From contig JAQFVV010001038.1 of assembly GCA_028023455.1 (NCBI GenBank), positions 1 through 64,000 of the forward strand: a stretch of DNA of 64,000 bases. The letters are read 5' to 3'. A program made the translations under genes and the position numbers. The stretch is from Epiperipatus broadwayi (taxonomy: Eukaryota > Onychophora > Udeonychophora > Euonychophora > Peripatidae). This document shows positions 63,513 through 64,000 of this stretch, in pieces. The notes beneath the pieces were generated by a model. It did no database searches. It was not told the origin of the DNA and worked only from the letters and a program-made list of their open reading frames with translations. The number at the start of each line of letters is the position of its first letter. The first letter of the stretch is position 1.

Positions 63513-64000
63513 AGAAATATATATGCTATACCAAAATTATTTGGATTATCTAAAACATTTTTTTGTGGAATGATCAAATTCAACCCATACACATATAAGC
63601 TATGAGCTATCAGCTGCAACCTTTCTGGAAAATCCATATTCCAACCATGTCAATCAAAGAAACTAAAGAAAATGGGATACACTGTGCTAATTTGAACTTG
63701 TGTTATTTTGTCAGTTGTTTACTTGTATAATTATTATTATTATGCCAATTACTCGTTTCAGCTACTAATTTGAATTATTATTGTTATGTGAAACACCTAC
63801 TTGTAAATCAAATCAATCTTTGTAAAAACGAAACAAACAAATATAATTAAGATTGTGATATGAATATGGCAAATTTTTTTTATGGAACTATTACACATAA
63901 ATAAAGTTAAAATTTTTATATAATTTAGTCATATAAAATAAACTGCTGTATTTAGAGTAAATTTAAACTTTTATATTAATTAATTTCTGTTAGTATGTTT
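63513..64000. other. Window end, nothing recognised
   Basis: AT-rich sequence continuing the presumed IPP intron 3; no exon, element or RNA seen. Confidence 0.4.

Noticed and set aside
51243-64000. Remaining Kelch exons of IPP
   Set aside because: No segment with GG, Y and W Kelch signature flanked by AG/GT was seen; they are presumed beyond the window.

Overview
The window is very AT-rich animal DNA (by eye about three quarters A+T). The evidence is widely spaced protein-coding exons with GT-AG introns of 14 to 21 kb, dense degenerate retroelements, and long (ATT)n arrays. The recognisable host proteins and the retroelement families (non-LTR elements, Penelope-like elements, Gypsy-like LTR elements, hAT and foldback DNA elements) point to an invertebrate metazoan. 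The sequence does not settle the phylum; one LINE resembles elements I know from ticks and other arthropods, but that is weak evidence.

Only two host genes are supported. They face away from each other across about 240 bp. On the minus strand is the first coding exon (14279-14501) of a malate/L-lactate dehydrogenase (Ldh_2 family) oxidoreductase. On the plus strand is a BTB-BACK-Kelch gene, best matched to the actin-binding protein IPP, with exons at 14744-15077, 35805-35933 and 50361-51242. All three donors fall in phase 1. The gene covers the BTB and BACK domains and the first three Kelch repeats, then runs off the right end: the last Kelch repeats are not seen.

Much of the rest is recognisable repeat. 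From left to right: a LINE 3' end (1-204); a foldback of ~300-bp units (370-1790); a broken LINE (3050-5030); a second, less AT-rich broken LINE with gag-like ORF1, endonuclease and RT (5060-11027); a tandem array of a ~430-bp unit (12205-13190). Intron 1 of IPP (15078-35804) holds Penelope-like remnants, an inverted pair of Penelope C-termini, a minus-strand RTE-type LINE, an I-like LINE bracketed by huge (ATT)n arrays, and small palindromic MITE-like elements. Intron 2 (35934-50360) holds a 5-kb complex at 38330-43476 of two related elements with terminal inverted repeats, two near-identical 31-bp satellite arrays, and 223-bp repeats in opposite orientations, plus a hAT MITE with an imperfect 8-bp target duplication. 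The last intron, cut by the window end (51243-64000), holds a Penelope GIY-YIG remnant, more copies of the ~430-bp unit in inverted arrangement, a tRNA-Val-like sequence, and an old internally deleted Gypsy element into which a 1.06-kb nested palindrome has inserted with a target duplication of up to 13 bp.

The genes do not form a pathway; their only visible link is the short shared upstream region. All transposon proteins are broken by frameshifts or stops. Element boundaries are read by eye and are approximate unless a repeat or splice junction fixes them.
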